Shown one piece after another: positions 24,610 through 38,870 of a stretch of 60,482 nt of DNA. The stretch comes from Saksenaea vasiformis B4078 (Eukaryota; Mucoromycota; Mucoromycetes; Mucorales; Saksenaeaceae), in assembly GCA_000697055.1 (NCBI GenBank), contig JNDT01001897.1:1-60482 (forward strand). Direction: 5' to 3'. Numbering within the stretch: position 1 is the first letter of the stretch; every line of letters begins with the position of its first letter. The notes below the pieces were generated by a model that saw only the letters and a program-made list of their open reading frames with translations, did not search any database and was not told the DNA's origin. The position numbers were made by a program, and so were the translations under genes.

Positions 24610-27600
24610 ATGGAAAGAATAAATGACAATGGCAAGCAGGGACTGATACCACAGTCTGTGTTGGACGATGATAAGCAACGGACGATGCATTATAATCAAT
24701 CGCTACCTTATGCACACCTGCTCGATGGTGAAGCGCAGCACTGGTTACAAGATATTTGTACCAATTTGGTCATTTGCGTCAAAGCCCAGGACTTTGCACC
24801 GGGCGCCACTTCATGGGTGAAACGGTTAAACAGGTAAAAAAAAGAGAAAAGGAGGGCTCATCGCGTAATGACATGTTATCAACAATAAACCCAATGTTCT
24901 TCTTCCTGTCTTATTTCTTCAGCTATCTTGATATGAAACACACCTTGCCTCGGGATGTTCGTGCAAAGCTCGGAAAGTTGCTGTTTGAGCTGACTATTAC
25001 ACCCGGGATGGATACCGCGCTTGTCGAAGCATTTGCAAGTTGCTGCATACGTCTAATAAGGTAACCCCACCAAATTCCATTTTGATGGATTATCACAACG
25101 TCGGAATATGGTGTAGAAAGACAAAACGGCTGGGTCCCGAAGATTTAGAGCTACCATGGCGGCCGTTGTATGAGTTGATAAACAGATACATCTTTCCAAA
25201 AGCAAGAGAGAAGCCACTCCTAGCAGAATCGTATCCTTTTTGTTATTCTTTTCATCTTGTCAACTTGAGAAAGTGAAACGAGAAAAGAATTATTCCTTAA
25301 CATTGGTTCGATTTTGCTCTTTGATAGGAAACATATGGGTACAGTACTTCGCCTCATTGAAAATGCCCAACGTTACTTTTCACCGACGGCTACTTCTGAA
25401 ATCCTTGATGAATTCTTACCGCAGTACACAACACATTCTGTTGCGGATGCCATCAAATCACAAGGTTATCTCGCTTTGTTCCTTCCTGTTGTAGTGCCTA
25501 GGAACTCTATTACGCACGAACCACTTGCAATAGATGTCACCTCTCCAAGAGATTATCTGCCAACACTCTTCTCCATGTGGTCAATCTTTACTTATTCCAC
25601 AACATATGATGCGCAGTTCACCGATATTATATCTCGTGTGGCTGAATATAATCTTGATACCAATCAACCTTTGGATATCGGTCTCTTTACCAAAAAGCAG
25701 ATCCGAGAGATATTTACGGTGTGTCTGCGGATGATGAACTTGCCAGTAGGAAGTCGCAGTGATGGAGGTGGTGGTTCAAGCGGGGGGACAACAACAACGG
25801 GCTTCAGTAGTTCCGCAAAAAGGGTGGATATCAAAGCTGGCAATGCCTTGTTTTTAAGAAGAAAACCGGTACGTCTATCGACGGCTTTGTTCGTACTTAT
25901 GTGTGTGCTAACAGCGATACTCGGATAGGAAAAATTTAAAGCACTGGCAAGATTTATTGTGTATACTATTGTGCCTGAGCGCCGAGAAGATGGCACAGAG
26001 TCATCCTTTACGCTGTCACTTCTTGCTAATCTAGTACAAGCCATTGAGTTATATTATCACCCTTCGAATCATGGATCGTGGGCTTACGTCTTGACATCTT
26101 TTGCTAAGCACTTATCGTGTACATTTTTGAAACGTTGGAGGGAAGGTAAATGATACATCAGGAAAGAAAGAAATTTTGGGTTAATTGCTTATTTTAGAAC
26201 AAGAGGAAGATTGCCGATTACCTCATGATCGCAGATTGACACCGGCGCTTCGCAGAGAATTTGTCTTGCTTCTTCGGCCAGTGGCGTACTTGAGCATGTT
26301 TGGAAAAGATCAGTACACCGTTGGGGCAAGTCAGGCTACACTAAAGTATCTCTCATGTGAGTGGATCTACCATCTGCTCCCCTTTTTTTTATGTCATTCA
26401 TCTTGGACATGTAGGGCTTGAACCATCCTTGATATTCCCCGGCCTTTTAGAGCGTGTATATCCATCATTGGAAACACTGACAGAGGTAAATAAGCCATTG
26501 TAACATCAGCAAACACACCGCTAATTGCTATCCTCACAGACACATCGAACCTCTAGTGCTCTAAGCACGCTCTCAGATATTGCTCTTCCACTGTTGTCAC
26601 GCGATCATTACCCCGCAGGTGGTAAGCATCTGTTGCCACTTTTGCACCTTGCAACGCCAGGCATCGATATGAACGATCCGATTAAGACCATTGCAGCACT
26701 GATGTTCATCAGTACGGCAATTATGGTTGTGCCTGTTCGAGATTTATCAGTCGGAGGCATATATTACAACCCAGCGGTTGACAACGGTGTGAACTACGAA
26801 GCAATGGATATGGATGGTGCTGACAGAGAAATTGAGTTACCTCGTGAAGCGGAAGACCAGTTATGCAAGGCATCGACAGGCGAATTTGAAGAATGGCTTG
26901 CTAAGTTTTTGCGTCGTGTATTCACAATTGTACGTGATGTCCCTATGTGGCCCCCACTCAAAAAAAAAAAAAAAATCGTTTTTTACTGTAGTTCGAAAAC
27001 GTGCCTCAACTTGATCGTAAAAAAGAGGAAGGTGCTATGGAGGCTGGTCTGCTACAAATGCTTTTGGTAAGGAAATGTGTAACTCTGGAAGAGTAGCACC
27101 TTATTTGATCTTTGACTGTAGCATGCATGTGATATTCTATTTGGTCAACTTTCAGAAGAGTTGTACGATCTAGCACTGCGAATGGTTGTTGATTTTGTTA
27201 CTGACCAAGTACTCCCCAACGCGGTGCGCGCTGTCGGTGGCCTTTGTGATTCGATTGCTTGTGCCAACCGCAAGAAAGGAGCAAAGCAGCTGATTCCTCT
27301 CTGCATCAGCAACATCAAAACTGAACTTGAACACGGCGCTTCATCTACCGTCACCAATTCGGTGTCGTCTAACCCAATTCAGTCAGATTCTACGTTTCAC
27401 TGGTATCAGAATATTCTATTCTCGGTTGTCGGTATGAGCGGTCCTGAGTTGCTCACTTACAAGGAGGATCTGATTGATATTGGGCGAGAGATGGTTAGCA
27501 AATGCAGAAGCCGAAGAGGAATCATGTGGAGTGGCAAATTTATCAGACATTGCCTTAAATCTTTACTTGACACGTACCCCAATGACTTTAGAAGTTTGAA

Positions 27601-30600
27601 TCCGAAGGAATGGGCTGAGTCAGGTAAATGGCGTAGCTTCTGATGTAAATCTGTATCTAACATGGTTATTAGAATCGATGGGAGATTCTCATTTGCTTTG
27701 GGGAAAACCTGGTGATCCAAAAGATCTGCAGATTGACTGGCACGTCCCGAGTGAACAGGAAAAAGATTTCGCATTGGAATGGTTAGATATTTTCCTGGTC
27801 CCATCCATGGCAAGGCTCCGCGAGTTAATGAGCGATGATCCTAACGCGGTGAAGCCGACTACTTCGCACGAGCTGACAAACGAATTTTGCAGACACCTTG
27901 CAGTTGTTCGTAACTGCCTTATTGGAAGTGTTATGATGGTGGCGGATGATGGACTTGACGAGGAGACAAATGGCAATGATGGCAGCGATGGGTTTGTGGA
28001 CAAATTTTATCTGATGAATGCCGTTGTATTTACGTCTTTGCAGGGACGAAGATACGGTATCCCTTAACGCTTCCAGACGTCTTGTGGCCGGATACGCTTT
28101 TACAGATCCGGCGGATCCAAGAACACAGAAAGCTAGAAATATCCGGAAGACCATTGGAGAATTCATCCATGAAACCGCTGTTTTCTTTAAGAAACATCGT
28201 GAAGATGACGTTGAAAGTATCAAGATTCTCATCAAGATCGTTCGCACCTTCTTGGCTGACCGCGGTGTCGAAAAGATGACATACGAAAACAATAAGAACG
28301 GATATAGTTATGCCAAGCATGTTGGGAAGTCCCCACTGTCATACAAGCGTTATCCTCGCAATCTACTAGGTAAGTAGTAGTTAGATATGGTTTGACTGGT
28401 TCGCTTATAGTGCAACGTTAGTTCGTAGAGCATGCAATCATCATTTGCTGCGTCTTCGGCAGAACGCCCATGGTCGGATTAGAACACCTCTGCATGATGA
28501 TATTCTGCTAGATCTGTTGGACTTCTCGTTAAGCTCCTATGCAGAGATTCGAAAGTAAGCATCGTGTGCACGCGTTGCTGTGTGTGCTCATATCTTTTAA
28601 CAGGCTAAGTCAGGCGGCGTTGAATGGGACGTCGCGAAATTTTGTCGGATCGAAAAAGATCATCATGCCAAAGATCCTCGATGCTTTGCAACCTTATGAG
28701 GAAGATGGTGAGCAATTTATACAAATACAATGGGCACAGTTCACTCATGGACGCTAAATAGCTGATAAGGAGGTAGTTGCTAACCGGTTGAAGGGAGCGC
28801 TCTATCTTCTTACGCACAGGTCTTTCCTGATGACATGCCTACGTGATTGGCGTTTCATCCCGAGATTTATCCTATCACTCTGTGGAGCTCAGCATGAGGA
28901 TAAGGTAATCCATCTTGCATGATTTCAAGCGTTTTTTTTTTTTTTTGCTAACAGTTACATGCTGTAGCTTTCGGTGCAAGAGCTGATTCGGCGAATCTTT
29001 ATGGATTATTTATCTCATTTCAACTCGTTTTCTTTCAAAGTCCTTTATTTGGATGAAATGGATAGGACCTTGGAAAGTATCTGCAATGACGAACGTATTC
29101 AGCAACGAGTGGAGACATTGAGGACGAAGGTCCAAGACAAGAGGAAGCATCAAGTTGAGGCATACCAGGACATGGTGCAGTCTTTGGTGGGGCTTGTTAA
29201 AGACAGAAAGGTACATTGGCGGTTTGCTACAATGGCAGCAAACTTTGTCGAGCTGTTCTTGCGGCCAGACATGGCACCTACGGCTGAATTGGCTGAATTC
29301 GCAAACAGCTGTGTCCATTCGGAACTACCTACGATGCGTCGCATAGGCATTGCAGCTACGATACAATTACTCTTGCATATTAAAACAAGATCGCTCGCAC
29401 AAGGGGACGAAACGCTATTGATTACGAAGAAAACGCGACATCCTCTCAAGCGTGAACTTTATACAGAGGACGGCGGACCAGACATAACCCGAAATCTCCT
29501 TTCCATGTCGTATCAGCCGACGACACACGAGAACGCTAGCGAATGGTAAGTTCAGCCAGTGTGAGAAAAGACATTGATATAGCGTTGTTAGTTTGTTGGT
29601 GGATAACACGATCACGGGTTGGTACGTTTGGCCAAAGAAATACACTGCATATATCCCCTGTACCAGCGACTCGCAGTTGCCAAAAGTGGACGAGATGAGC
29701 AAAGGCGCCTATGAGGTGTTCCGTAAAGCGTTCACATCGGAAGAGTACTGGACCAAACTCATTGGATACACTTCGCAAGAAACGAGTCGGACAAATGATG
29801 ATATGTTTGTTCAGGTCAACGCAAGACTATATAGCAGTATTTTCCAGACATTCCAGGACGAGCCGATTCCTTCTGTTAAAGGGCAGATCGAGGCGCTTTG
29901 CGAATCTTCTGATCAGAAAAGTCGTCAGCGCGCTGCCGCAGAGCTTTTGGCTGGTTTGATCCGCGGAACGAAGCACTGGAGCCTGTCCAAGAGTGAAAAA
30001 CTATGGCTCTGGCTGGGACCATTACTACGAAAGACGTTTGCAAGTGTGACGCCTGATTCAATCTCCTACTGGAAAACGTTTGTGCGATTTTGTGTGGTAA
30101 GTACTTGTTGGCTCGCCATAACGCGTATGTTAAATGGACTTTGTCCAGTCTCGACGTGATCCTCGAAGAATACAGCCTCTCATCAATTTGATTTTTGAGG
30201 CTGAATTTGATCCAAAGTCAGATGCGGCATTTGCAGAGTCTAAAAAACTCTCGTTTGTCCGAATAGTATTCGTATCGCTGAAGTGGCGTGCGGTTCCATT
30301 GAGCGATCGATGTCTTCCGATATACTTTGCCAACATTCAACACCCATACAAACAGGTCCGTGAAGCCATTGGTGATAATATTAACGAGATCATGCAAGTT
30401 CAATGGATTCCTTCCGTACGGTCTGTTAAAGAGCTTTTGGAAATGAACTCGTACAAAATGGGCGATGGCGTAGGCAATGTTCCAATTACATTGAATACAG
30501 AGAATCAGGAGCGACTTGATAAACTGTTGAAAGACCTAGATGGATGGGCGCAGACGATAGATCTAGTGGCTTCAGTGGGCTCCAGCGATTATGCAAATGC

Positions 30601-31558
30601 CAGCAAAACAGGTAATATTGTATTTCCTTGTTTAGAAATAAGACTAACTATGGTTTCAGTCTTGTCGTGGCTTCATGAGGCATTGACGCATTGGCGAGTA
30701 GCAGGAACATTACCATTTGTGATTCCATTCCTATCAAAGTTGTTCAATATGCAGGAAATGAAGGATGATCAGGACCTGCAACGGATGGCGACACGCGTAC
30801 TTAACCTCGTTGTCCGCATATCTTACCCACGATCCATGGTTCCAGCGTTGGTCGATCAGTTTGTTACCATTCTGACAAAATCCACAAGCTGGCATATCCG
30901 TGTGCGGGCCTTACCCATCTTGCAGATCTTCTTCTTCAAACACCTATTTGTGATGGACGGAAACCAGGTGTTACAAATTATGGATGTGATCGGCAATATG
31001 TTACTCGATTCACAGATTGAGGTAAGTAAAACCAAACTGGCGAGGAGTCACGAACTGAGTTGTGCGTAGGTTCGTCAAATGGCTGCAGTGACACTGGGAG
31101 GACTTGTACGATGTTCACAGAGGGATGCAATCACTACTTTGGAATCGCGTTATTCGACATTGCTAAGTACAAAGATACCAAAGAGAAAACGCGACGATGT
31201 GACGGGGAAGGCCATTGAACCAGCAGGTTTTAGAGAGGCCTTGCTGAAGAAGCACGCAGGAGCACTTGGTTTATCATGTCTTGTGAACGCATTCCCATAT
31301 GAAGTACCAAGATGGATGCCAGATGTTCTTTGCCAGTTGGCGGGTTGTATGTCTGACCCAGTAGAAATACAGGTAAACGAGTTGTAAAACGATAAGGATC
31401 ACTAAAACAATGCTGTGACGTAGTCTACCATTCGCAAAACATTCTCTGATTTTAGAAGAACACATTCTGACACTTGGCATGAAGAAATGACGAAATTTAC
31501 AGAGGACCAATTGGCGATGTTGAGTGATATGTTGATTTCACCATCTTACTACGCTTAG
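24610..31558 (+). CDS. BLM10: Proteasome activator Blm10/PA200 (PSME4)
   Basis: A HEAT-repeat solenoid that caps the 20S proteasome core. Twenty-one exons join in frame to 1933 aa (human about 1843, yeast 2143): 24610-24833, 24923-25060, 25117-25230, 25328-25868, 25929-26145, 26198-26356, 26415-26485, 26540-26929, 26992-27066, 27122-27623, 27673-27991, 28044-28369, 28422-28554, 28604-28707, 28762-28904, 28968-29545, 29592-30096, 30149-30611, 30660-31021, 31070-31372 and 31424-31558. Diagnostic stretches include YLSWLEPSLIFPGLLERVYP, LETLTETHRTSSALSTLS, RLLVAGYAFTDPADPR-like sequence and LIGYTSQETSRTNDDMF. The protein ends SPSYYA, the Tyr-Tyr-Ala tail that Blm10/PA200 inserts into alpha-subunit pockets. 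The intron at 30612-30659 is 48 nt, in frame and stop-free, so its retention would add 16 residues silently. Confidence 0.93.
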
Positions 31559-32089
31559 ATTGATCATTGGAATTTTGCATACAAGAATTAAAGCGAGAGC
31601 TTCTTGAAGTCCTTTTTGTTTTTGTGGATCCAAAATCTGGATATATCAACATATAGGTTATTTTGATCAGATACAGAAATATATTTTTGTGGGAATGATG
31701 TCTGGACGCATGATCATGTCATAGGGTTTATCAAAAGGCAGTGCCATGACGAAAGATCTCGTTATTGTTCTTAGAGGAGAGCTGATGAACCTGGTGTAGA
31801 TAATATGTGATCATCAGTACTACAAATGGAATTAGCCATATGCTTGCGTTATCCTTATTCTATTTGTAATCACTAATTAGTAGTCTGGTGGATACAAAGC
31901 AATTGGAATCAAAAAGATGGGGTAAAAAGGATTTTCCGTCAAATGAAAGGATCAATGCGGGAACAGTCACACGCCAAGATTCATTTTCAAAGGGCCTTTT
32001 TCCTACTGTTTCGCCCCCCGTCCCTCAGCCTCGGCTCCACTTTTGTTTTTCTTTTTTTTTCTTCTTCTTCTTCTCACTTATACTCTTCC

Positions 32090-32945
32090 ATGGCCACCAT
32101 TAAGAACAAAAAAGATAAACCTTCAGAAAAAAAGACGACGTCAAAAGTCACGGATCCAAAACCCGTACATTTCTCCATGGTTCGGTAAGGACTGTCGTTA
32201 GCGCGTCGGTTTGTTCTATATGCTCATTCCTTATGATACCTTCAAGTAATTTTTATCTTGCTGATATTATTACATTGATGAATGGAGTATGTGGAGTCCA
32301 GTCTGTTTTTGGATCGATGCGATACATGGCAACAAATGATATTCATGACTTATATTCAGCCATGTCATTTATGCCGTTTGGTCTATTATTCGATTTCTTT
32401 GATGGAAGAGTCGCTCGTTGGCGAAATAATTCGTCCTTATTAGGACAAGAGTTGGATAGTTTGGCAGATCTGGTTAGAACGAGAAAGAAAGAGTGAAAGA
32501 TGCAAACTGATCAACGATTTTAGATTTCTTTTGGCATGGCACCCGCCGCTCTTGCTTATGCTAGTAATGTATCGGATTCAGTTTTTACCGACAGCGACTA
32601 ACAAGAACTATGACAGTTGGCATGCGTACTTTCTTAGATGCAGTTGTTCTTACCTATTTTGTGTGCTGCGGTATTGCACGGTTGGCAAGGTATAACGCGA
32701 CAGTAGCCTTGGCACCAAAAGACGATAGCGGAAAGATTGCCTATTTTGAAGGCACACCGATACCAACATCTTTATCCTTGGTGGCTCTATTAGCCTATTT
32801 TATCATGAATGAACAATATCTGGACAATCTTCCCGGTCAAGTAATTGAATTTGCTGAAGGATGGGATCTACATCCACTTGTACTGATTTATGCAACGAGC
32901 GGCACACTGATGATTAGCAAGACGTTACGGATTCCAAAACCGTGA
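32090..32945 (+). CDS. CHO1: CDP-diacylglycerol-serine O-phosphatidyltransferase (phosphatidylserine synthase)
   Basis: Makes phosphatidylserine from CDP-DAG and serine in the ER membrane. Exons 32090-32184, 32247-32472, 32524-32563 and 32617-32945 give 229 aa. The N-terminus is Lys-rich and soluble. The CDP-alcohol phosphotransferase motif DG-x2-AR-x8-G-x3-D-x3-D is complete and starts in FDGRVARW (about residue 85). Several hydrophobic segments follow ([57 protein letters not shown]). The motif GIARLARYN and the N-terminal layout fit fungal Cho1 rather than PI synthase. The start codon sits in a good context just after a CT-rich tract typical of fungal promoters. Confidence 0.92.
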
Positions 32946-35474
32946 TAAAATTTTATTATTAATTTTTTTGTATATCTCATTTCATTCTTGAGTAAACACA
33001 GGACCTTAATGTTCTTAAAAAAATGGCATTGTTCTTGGTGATACATCGATCATGCGCTTGCACGTGCTTTGGAAAATGATGGATTTATCCGTCACAGCGG
33101 CCTTTCCTGACGTGTTTAACAAGAGTACTTCATATCCTGCCTACTCTGCTGTGATGACCCCTTTCATAATGCGTGAATTCAAGGACGCATTTTGATTCTG
33201 TACTTGAATGACACTGTCCAGGAGAGGAAGCGTTTGAAAGAATCAATGAGATTGGTAATCACGTTGCAGATCGTTGCTTTATAAAAGGTCTATCAGATGT
33301 TGCTGTTTTTCCTTCTTTATGTTTTCCTTATTTTAGTTTGCTTAGTTTGTCTGGTATGCACTGCTGCAGCGATCCATTAATGTGAAGTATCGGTGACGGA
33401 GTGCGAATACCCTGGATGGGAATACTGTGTCTGAAGATGCTTACCTTCGTATCAAGTGAGCAATTTCACACTGGCATCTGTATCTCTTAGCGGCTTTGTT
33501 TTTAGCAGCATCTCAAACTGCTGTTCTCTAAACAACTTTTTCATACTGCGTGCCACCCGGGATCGGATGCGCCGCGGTTTTCAGGCCCATAAGCTGAGAT
33601 TACCATCAATGCTGAGTGAGGCGACAAAGTATCATCGTATCACCGAATGCACTCAATGCGAATGATTTCTGTACTATTTTAATAAATTTGTACCTATGGG
33701 AATTGGGTTTCATGTATATAACCTCGCGCGTATTCTCATCAATGATACGTTAGCACTGTACTTTATTTTCTCTTAGGAGCGGTACCTTGGCACAGCCACA
33801 CATTCACCGAAATTATCCTGAACGTTGTTGATCTCCAACCTCGGGAATTTGGTACGACTCTTAAGAAAAAGGTTTAAGAAACAGTAATTAGTGTAGCAAT
33901 GCTATGACGCGTCTTTTCGACTATGTTTCCATATCAAATCGATCGCCGTTTCGTTGACATTGATCTATATTCAAATTTGCTCTCATTGGTTAACCCGAAA
34001 ATATCACACCTGTCATAATGGGAGATGATCTAGGCGTGCTGGGCGTCAAACTATATGGCGAGCTATGACACTTCTTCCACATCGCTGTGATACATCAACG
34101 TGCTATTATCGTTACGGTAACTGTTGTGTGCACTTTGTCGGTGTGGCTGGTCACAACCATAAGAGGAACAACGGCAATAACGTCATTACTTCTTGTACGG
34201 GTAGAGAAGTGTGACATATAGGTATTTTGACGTCTGGATAGAAATTCTCCAATATATGCTATTTGTTGCGTATGCATTCTTTCTAAGAGCTGGGCGTGGA
34301 AATGCATCTACGAAATAGAAACGATGCTACTCCCAAGTCGACGGTATGAATCGGAAACCTTTACATGTAGGGCGAATGGTCTAAATTCTGTCAGCATATA
34401 TTTCTTATGCATTTACCACGCTAGTCTCGGTCTAAATATTTTCGGGAATGACTAGAATATGAAATTAAGGACATGAATGTTGGCGTTGAAAGGTAAGCTA
34501 ACGTTTTCATGCGCTTTTGAAGCAAGAATTATAACACCTCGAAGTGAGATCATACTGCTTCCATATCGTTGCTGATCTGCCGTCATACTTTTTTTCATAC
34601 TTTACTCCATAAAATATCTCCATACTTACTGGAGATAATTTAAGGAGGGTAATATTTCAGGGCAAGTGATTGGAAGCGATTGTACGAGGTGGCTCTGCCA
34701 CATGTTCTTTAACCGGTGCGTCGTTTTTGTGGATGTGACGGAAAGAACCAAGTATCTATTGTTTTCACAAATACCATCAATGAAGGTTATGTACATATGC
34801 CGTAGGAACGCACAATGAATCTTCGAGGACATAGCTTCGGCAAAAGTTATAATTTAAAATAAATTATGCGAATAGCTCTGCGAGCAGCAATCCCGCACCA
34901 TACTGCATTTAGGATTTCTATGGCTCTCCTTAATAATACAAAAGGTCTGTGTTCAGCTTATGGAAGCAACATTAGACATTGGCGTATTACCCGTGCAAAA
35001 AAAAAAAAAAAAAAAAACAAAAAAATTGGGTACACGCAGGGTCACTCCTAATGTGATTTGGCATACCCAGATCCTAATGACTTTCGGCCCCTGATCATGT
35101 CTATTCTTTCGTTGTCACCCGCCCCTAGGTTAATCAGAAAGGTCCGTTCTTCCTTATAAGTTTACCCCGTACGGAAAACTGGACAAAGGCAGAGCGTGCA
35201 AAACAGCTGTTCCTTTTGGGATTTTCAGGAGATTGATCTACTGTCAAACGTTGCCAGCAATAAACAAGTTTTCAATTCAGAAACGGACAGGAATGAAAGA
35301 CAGAACATGACAGTTCAAACGTTATGTCAACGTGCTTCTCCTTTTCCGTAAACAAGACCCCAGGTCGCGATCCTGCCTATAATTAATTACAACATCAAAA
35401 TAAAGTTTGTCCTAAATATATTGTAGTTCGTAGAAAAGCACGTTGATACAATAAATTGCGCTAACTATTTTCCT
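32946..35474. other. Gene-poor interval with a poly(A) run
   Basis: No gene recognised. A run of 21 A residues lies at 34997-35017. Short open frames have no motifs. The last few hundred bases are the 3' flank of the Slm-like gene. Confidence 0.45.
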
Positions 35475-37365
35475 TTAAGGTCTTGCTGGGGATTCACTAT
35501 AGTAATTTTGGGATTCTGTCGCTTTCTGTTTGCTTTTTGCGGTACCACTTTGATCGACGTGCTCGATATTCAACGGACTTCTTGGTTCTTCAGTCTTCCC
35601 GCCCGTTGTCTCTCCCCCTGTCGGTTTCGACGGCCCAGATAACTTTCCAACACCTTCGGGCGAACGCACAGCATTGGTGTCTCCTGGAAGGGGTGGCAAT
35701 TGACGCGTATCCAGAGTTGGCCTCATCTCAACTGCCGGGAGTAATGGTACCGGTCTGAATCGCTCGGACATCGCGTAGATTTGGGTCAGCCAATCCTGGT
35801 ACTCAGCAGCATTGCTGGCACGGAAGGCAAAGGTTTTTTCCAAAGCAATTCTTCCTTGTGTGTTCTTGCCGCGGATTTCAATCACACGACCATCCTCTTC
35901 ATGTGGCTCATTGATGGTCGTGTTTGGCAAGAACACCGACATTTCGGGATGCAATGGGTCTGAGTTGAATTGTTCTGCATTTTTGTATCCATGCATGTAG
36001 CCCACTGCAAGGGAAAATTAAAGGAAGTTAAATCATGTAATATGAAACTATGTAGTCATATGTTACCGGCGCTTAGGACATAAAGTCCTTCTACCCATTG
36101 TCGAATGACAGACGTTTTACGTTCCAAAAATCCAAATTTCAAAGGCTGCACCAAATCATGGTGCTTGTTTGGATATTCCGCAACATTGTCCGTCTTGTAG
36201 GCTGCGTTTTCACGTATCAAGTTATTCTGATTACGTCGCACAAATTCATTCCACTCTGTGTTGGACTGGATGGCGTCGAAGGCGCCTGTGACCTTTCCCA
36301 TAAGTTCGTACGAATCCATCTTTTTCTGTAATCTGTACTCTTGGAGTCTCTGAGTGATGTAGCGAAGGTTTTCTACTATTTTTTGCTCGAACATGCCGAC
36401 TTCCCGTTGGAGGTTGAGAATATTGTCATGCAAAATGTTTTCATGCTCATGCAATTTCTTAATAGCTTGGAAAACACCGAGATTTAGCAGCAGGGGATCA
36501 ACTCTTTGACTGGCTGTATGAGGTGACTGCATGCTCATCTGGATATGTTGATCCAGCTTGCTCAGCAACAGATCAACGTTCATTCGGCTATGATAAAGGC
36601 TCTCGCTGCTCAAATTCTTGTCCTTGCTGATGGACGTTACCATTTGCTTGATATCATCCTTCACGCTTCGAAGACTTGGAATGACCGCACGACTAAGATA
36701 ATTTACGTATTCATGATGAAGCATACTTTGTTCCATCGCATAATCTCTGAAGGCCGTCCATACAGTCTGGATTCCACCAGAATCCAAGAACTGACCAGTG
36801 AATTCACGAGAAGGTAATAATATGACATTGCTCGATTGGCTATAGCCTTTGGCACACCTGGTCTCAACAGTAACAAACTGTTTAAAGAGTGCGACCTATC
36901 GCATGATAAGAAAATAAACAAAAATTCAGAAAACTCTCCGCTTACGAGGGATTTAATAGCTGAACGCCACGATTTCAATCTGTCAGTGAGGAGTAAAACC
37001 GGATCAATACCGCTTTCCATGCGGTAAACTTGTTGTTGCATCTTGGTTCCTCTGCGATGAACGAGTGCAGTTGTCAGTTGTTTCTTCGGATGAGCCGAAA
37101 AAACCGGAGGCGGGTCTGCACCAGGTTCCAATTCGATTTTTGATTCATGGGTTAACCACGGCATTCCTTGAGCCAGACCTGTTTGTTGCTCTCGTTGACC
37201 CCTCGTTTGCTCCATACCCGGGATGGCTAACTGATTATCTTTGTTTTCCCACGTGGGCAGCGGCTTGCCTGGCATAGCCATAGGTGAACTCACCTGCACT
37301 TCCGGCATTGCCATGCCTTTAGGCAAATGCGGCAACGTCTTGTGCTCTGGATGTGCATCTGTCAT
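35475..37365 (-). CDS. SLM1: Slm1/Slm2-like protein with F-BAR and PH domains
   Basis: Exons 37365-36946, 36895-36067 and 36004-35475 give 592 aa. The yeast Slm proteins bind PI(4,5)P2 in eisosome-associated plasma-membrane domains and recruit TORC2 substrates. Here a Met/Pro-rich N-terminus leads into LLTDRLKSWRSAIKSLVALF and then a long coiled, helical F-BAR-like region (SREFTGQFLDSGGIQTVWTA and onward, roughly residues 115-390). A PH domain starts near KFGFLERKTSVIRQWVEGLY and runs through FAFRASNAAEYQDWLTQI. The last 90 residues are Pro/Ser/Gly-rich and probably disordered. Divergent from the SDR gene, 450 bp between start codons. Confidence 0.85.
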
Positions 37366-37814
37366 CCTTTGTAGCGATTACAAATTAAACGAAAGAGCGA
37401 AAAGACATAGTCCATGGCACTTCCATTTCCTTTAGGTTCCCGACTGAAACATAGATGAGATGGGGTTTTATGAGACCCCTTTCTTTTCGACAATACCCAT
37501 GTAACTTGAATTTATGCGCAGTTTATGCCACCACAACAAAAAAGCACTCCAGCAGATATTTACAGTGGCTAGTCATATGGCCTTTGTGCGGTTTTGGGCA
37601 CAGCCCTTCCCACAGAAGGTTTAATACAACACATCACCTGCATCTTCTCGTAAACACCAACAGTAGTATTCTAAACAGGCTCGGTCGGAAGTAAATATTT
37701 GGATACGTCTATATGTATCTATTTTCGAATGTCGAAAAAGCTATATAAACAACGGTAACAGATGGTAAAAGGGAAAAAAATAAAAAACGAACATTGCCTT
37801 TAACTTGAATAACA

Positions 37815-38870
37815 ATGACTCTTGGTTTCGACGAAGATCTTCCTCAGGATGTCTACGAGTTTAACGAGATCCGCAAGAAGTTGTCATACGAGAAGACGGG
37901 CGTTTCCTCCGTTTTGAAACCAGCACCTGTTGCACAGCATTTGCCTGCGTTTGATCTGGATGGAAAGCCCTACTTCAGAGCTTATAAGGGTAGTGACAAA
38001 CTCAAAGGCAAATACGCTTTGATCACAGGTAAAACCTTGTTTTTGTTTTTGGCAACAATGCGTATTAATGCCTTTCCTTTTAGGAGCTGACTCGGGCATT
38101 GGTCGATCGGTTGCAACTTTGTACGCTCTGGAAGGTGTTGCAGGTATTACCATTGTGTACCGCGATGAACGTGAAGATGCAGATGCGATGTACACAAAGC
38201 AAACAATCGAAGCGCAGAGCCAATGCAAAATTCACTTGATCGCTCGTGACATTGGATACGAAAAGAACTGCCAGGAAATCCTTGATTCCCATCTTGCTAA
38301 ATTTGGACGCATCGATATTTTGGTTAATAATGCTGCGGAACAGCACAAGGTATTAAAGGTAGAGGATTTAGTAGCAGAAACAGTGGAGCGCACGTTCCGG
38401 ACGAACGGTAAGATGATTAGTTTCATGAATGGAGAGAAGAGAGAGAGACACTCATATTTCTGCAAGTGTTTGGCCCAATATTCATGACAAAACTTGTGTG
38501 CAAGCATCTGATCGCTGGCGGCGTCATTATTAACACGGCCTCAGTTGCAGCTTATCGTGGCATGGACATTTTGGCAGATTACTCGGCAACCAAAGGAGCT
38601 GTTGTCTCCTTCACGCGTGCACTCTCTCAACAGTTAGCTCCTCGGCGGATCCGTGTCAATGCGGTTGCTCCTGGCCCTGTTTGGACACCCTTGATTCCAA
38701 ACACATTCTCTCAACAAGAGATTCAAAACTTTGGTTCCTATCCTCCCTTCCAGAGACCCGCTCAGCCGGTAGAAATTGCGGCTGCCTTTGTCTTTTTGGC
38801 AGCAGATGACTCATCTTATATGACTGGTCAAGTTATCCACCCTAATGGTGGTACCGTCATCAATGGCTAA
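37815..38870 (+). CDS. Short-chain dehydrogenase/reductase, YdaD/YhdF-like
   Basis: NAD(P)-dependent oxidoreductase of 313 aa. Exons 37815-38028, 38084-38407 and 38467-38870. Classical SDR motifs are present: LITGGADSGIGRSVA (cofactor loop), DILVNNAAEQH, NTASVAAYRGMD with the catalytic Ser, YSATKGAVVSFTRALSQQL with Tyr-x3-Lys, and APGPVWTPLIP. The about 65-residue N-terminal extension ending YKGSDKLKGKYALITG and the ending VIHPNGGTVING match the bacterial YdaD/GsiB-neighbour group and its fungal relatives, often linked to stress. The substrate cannot be read from the sequence. TATA-like (TATATAAAC) and A-rich sequence lie 60-80 bp upstream. Confidence 0.88.

Noticed and set aside
28026..28043. 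Apparent 18-nt intron (GTATTT...CAG) in Blm10
   Set aside because: Too short. A 52-nt intron from GTTTGT at 27992 to the same acceptor keeps the frame and is preferred.
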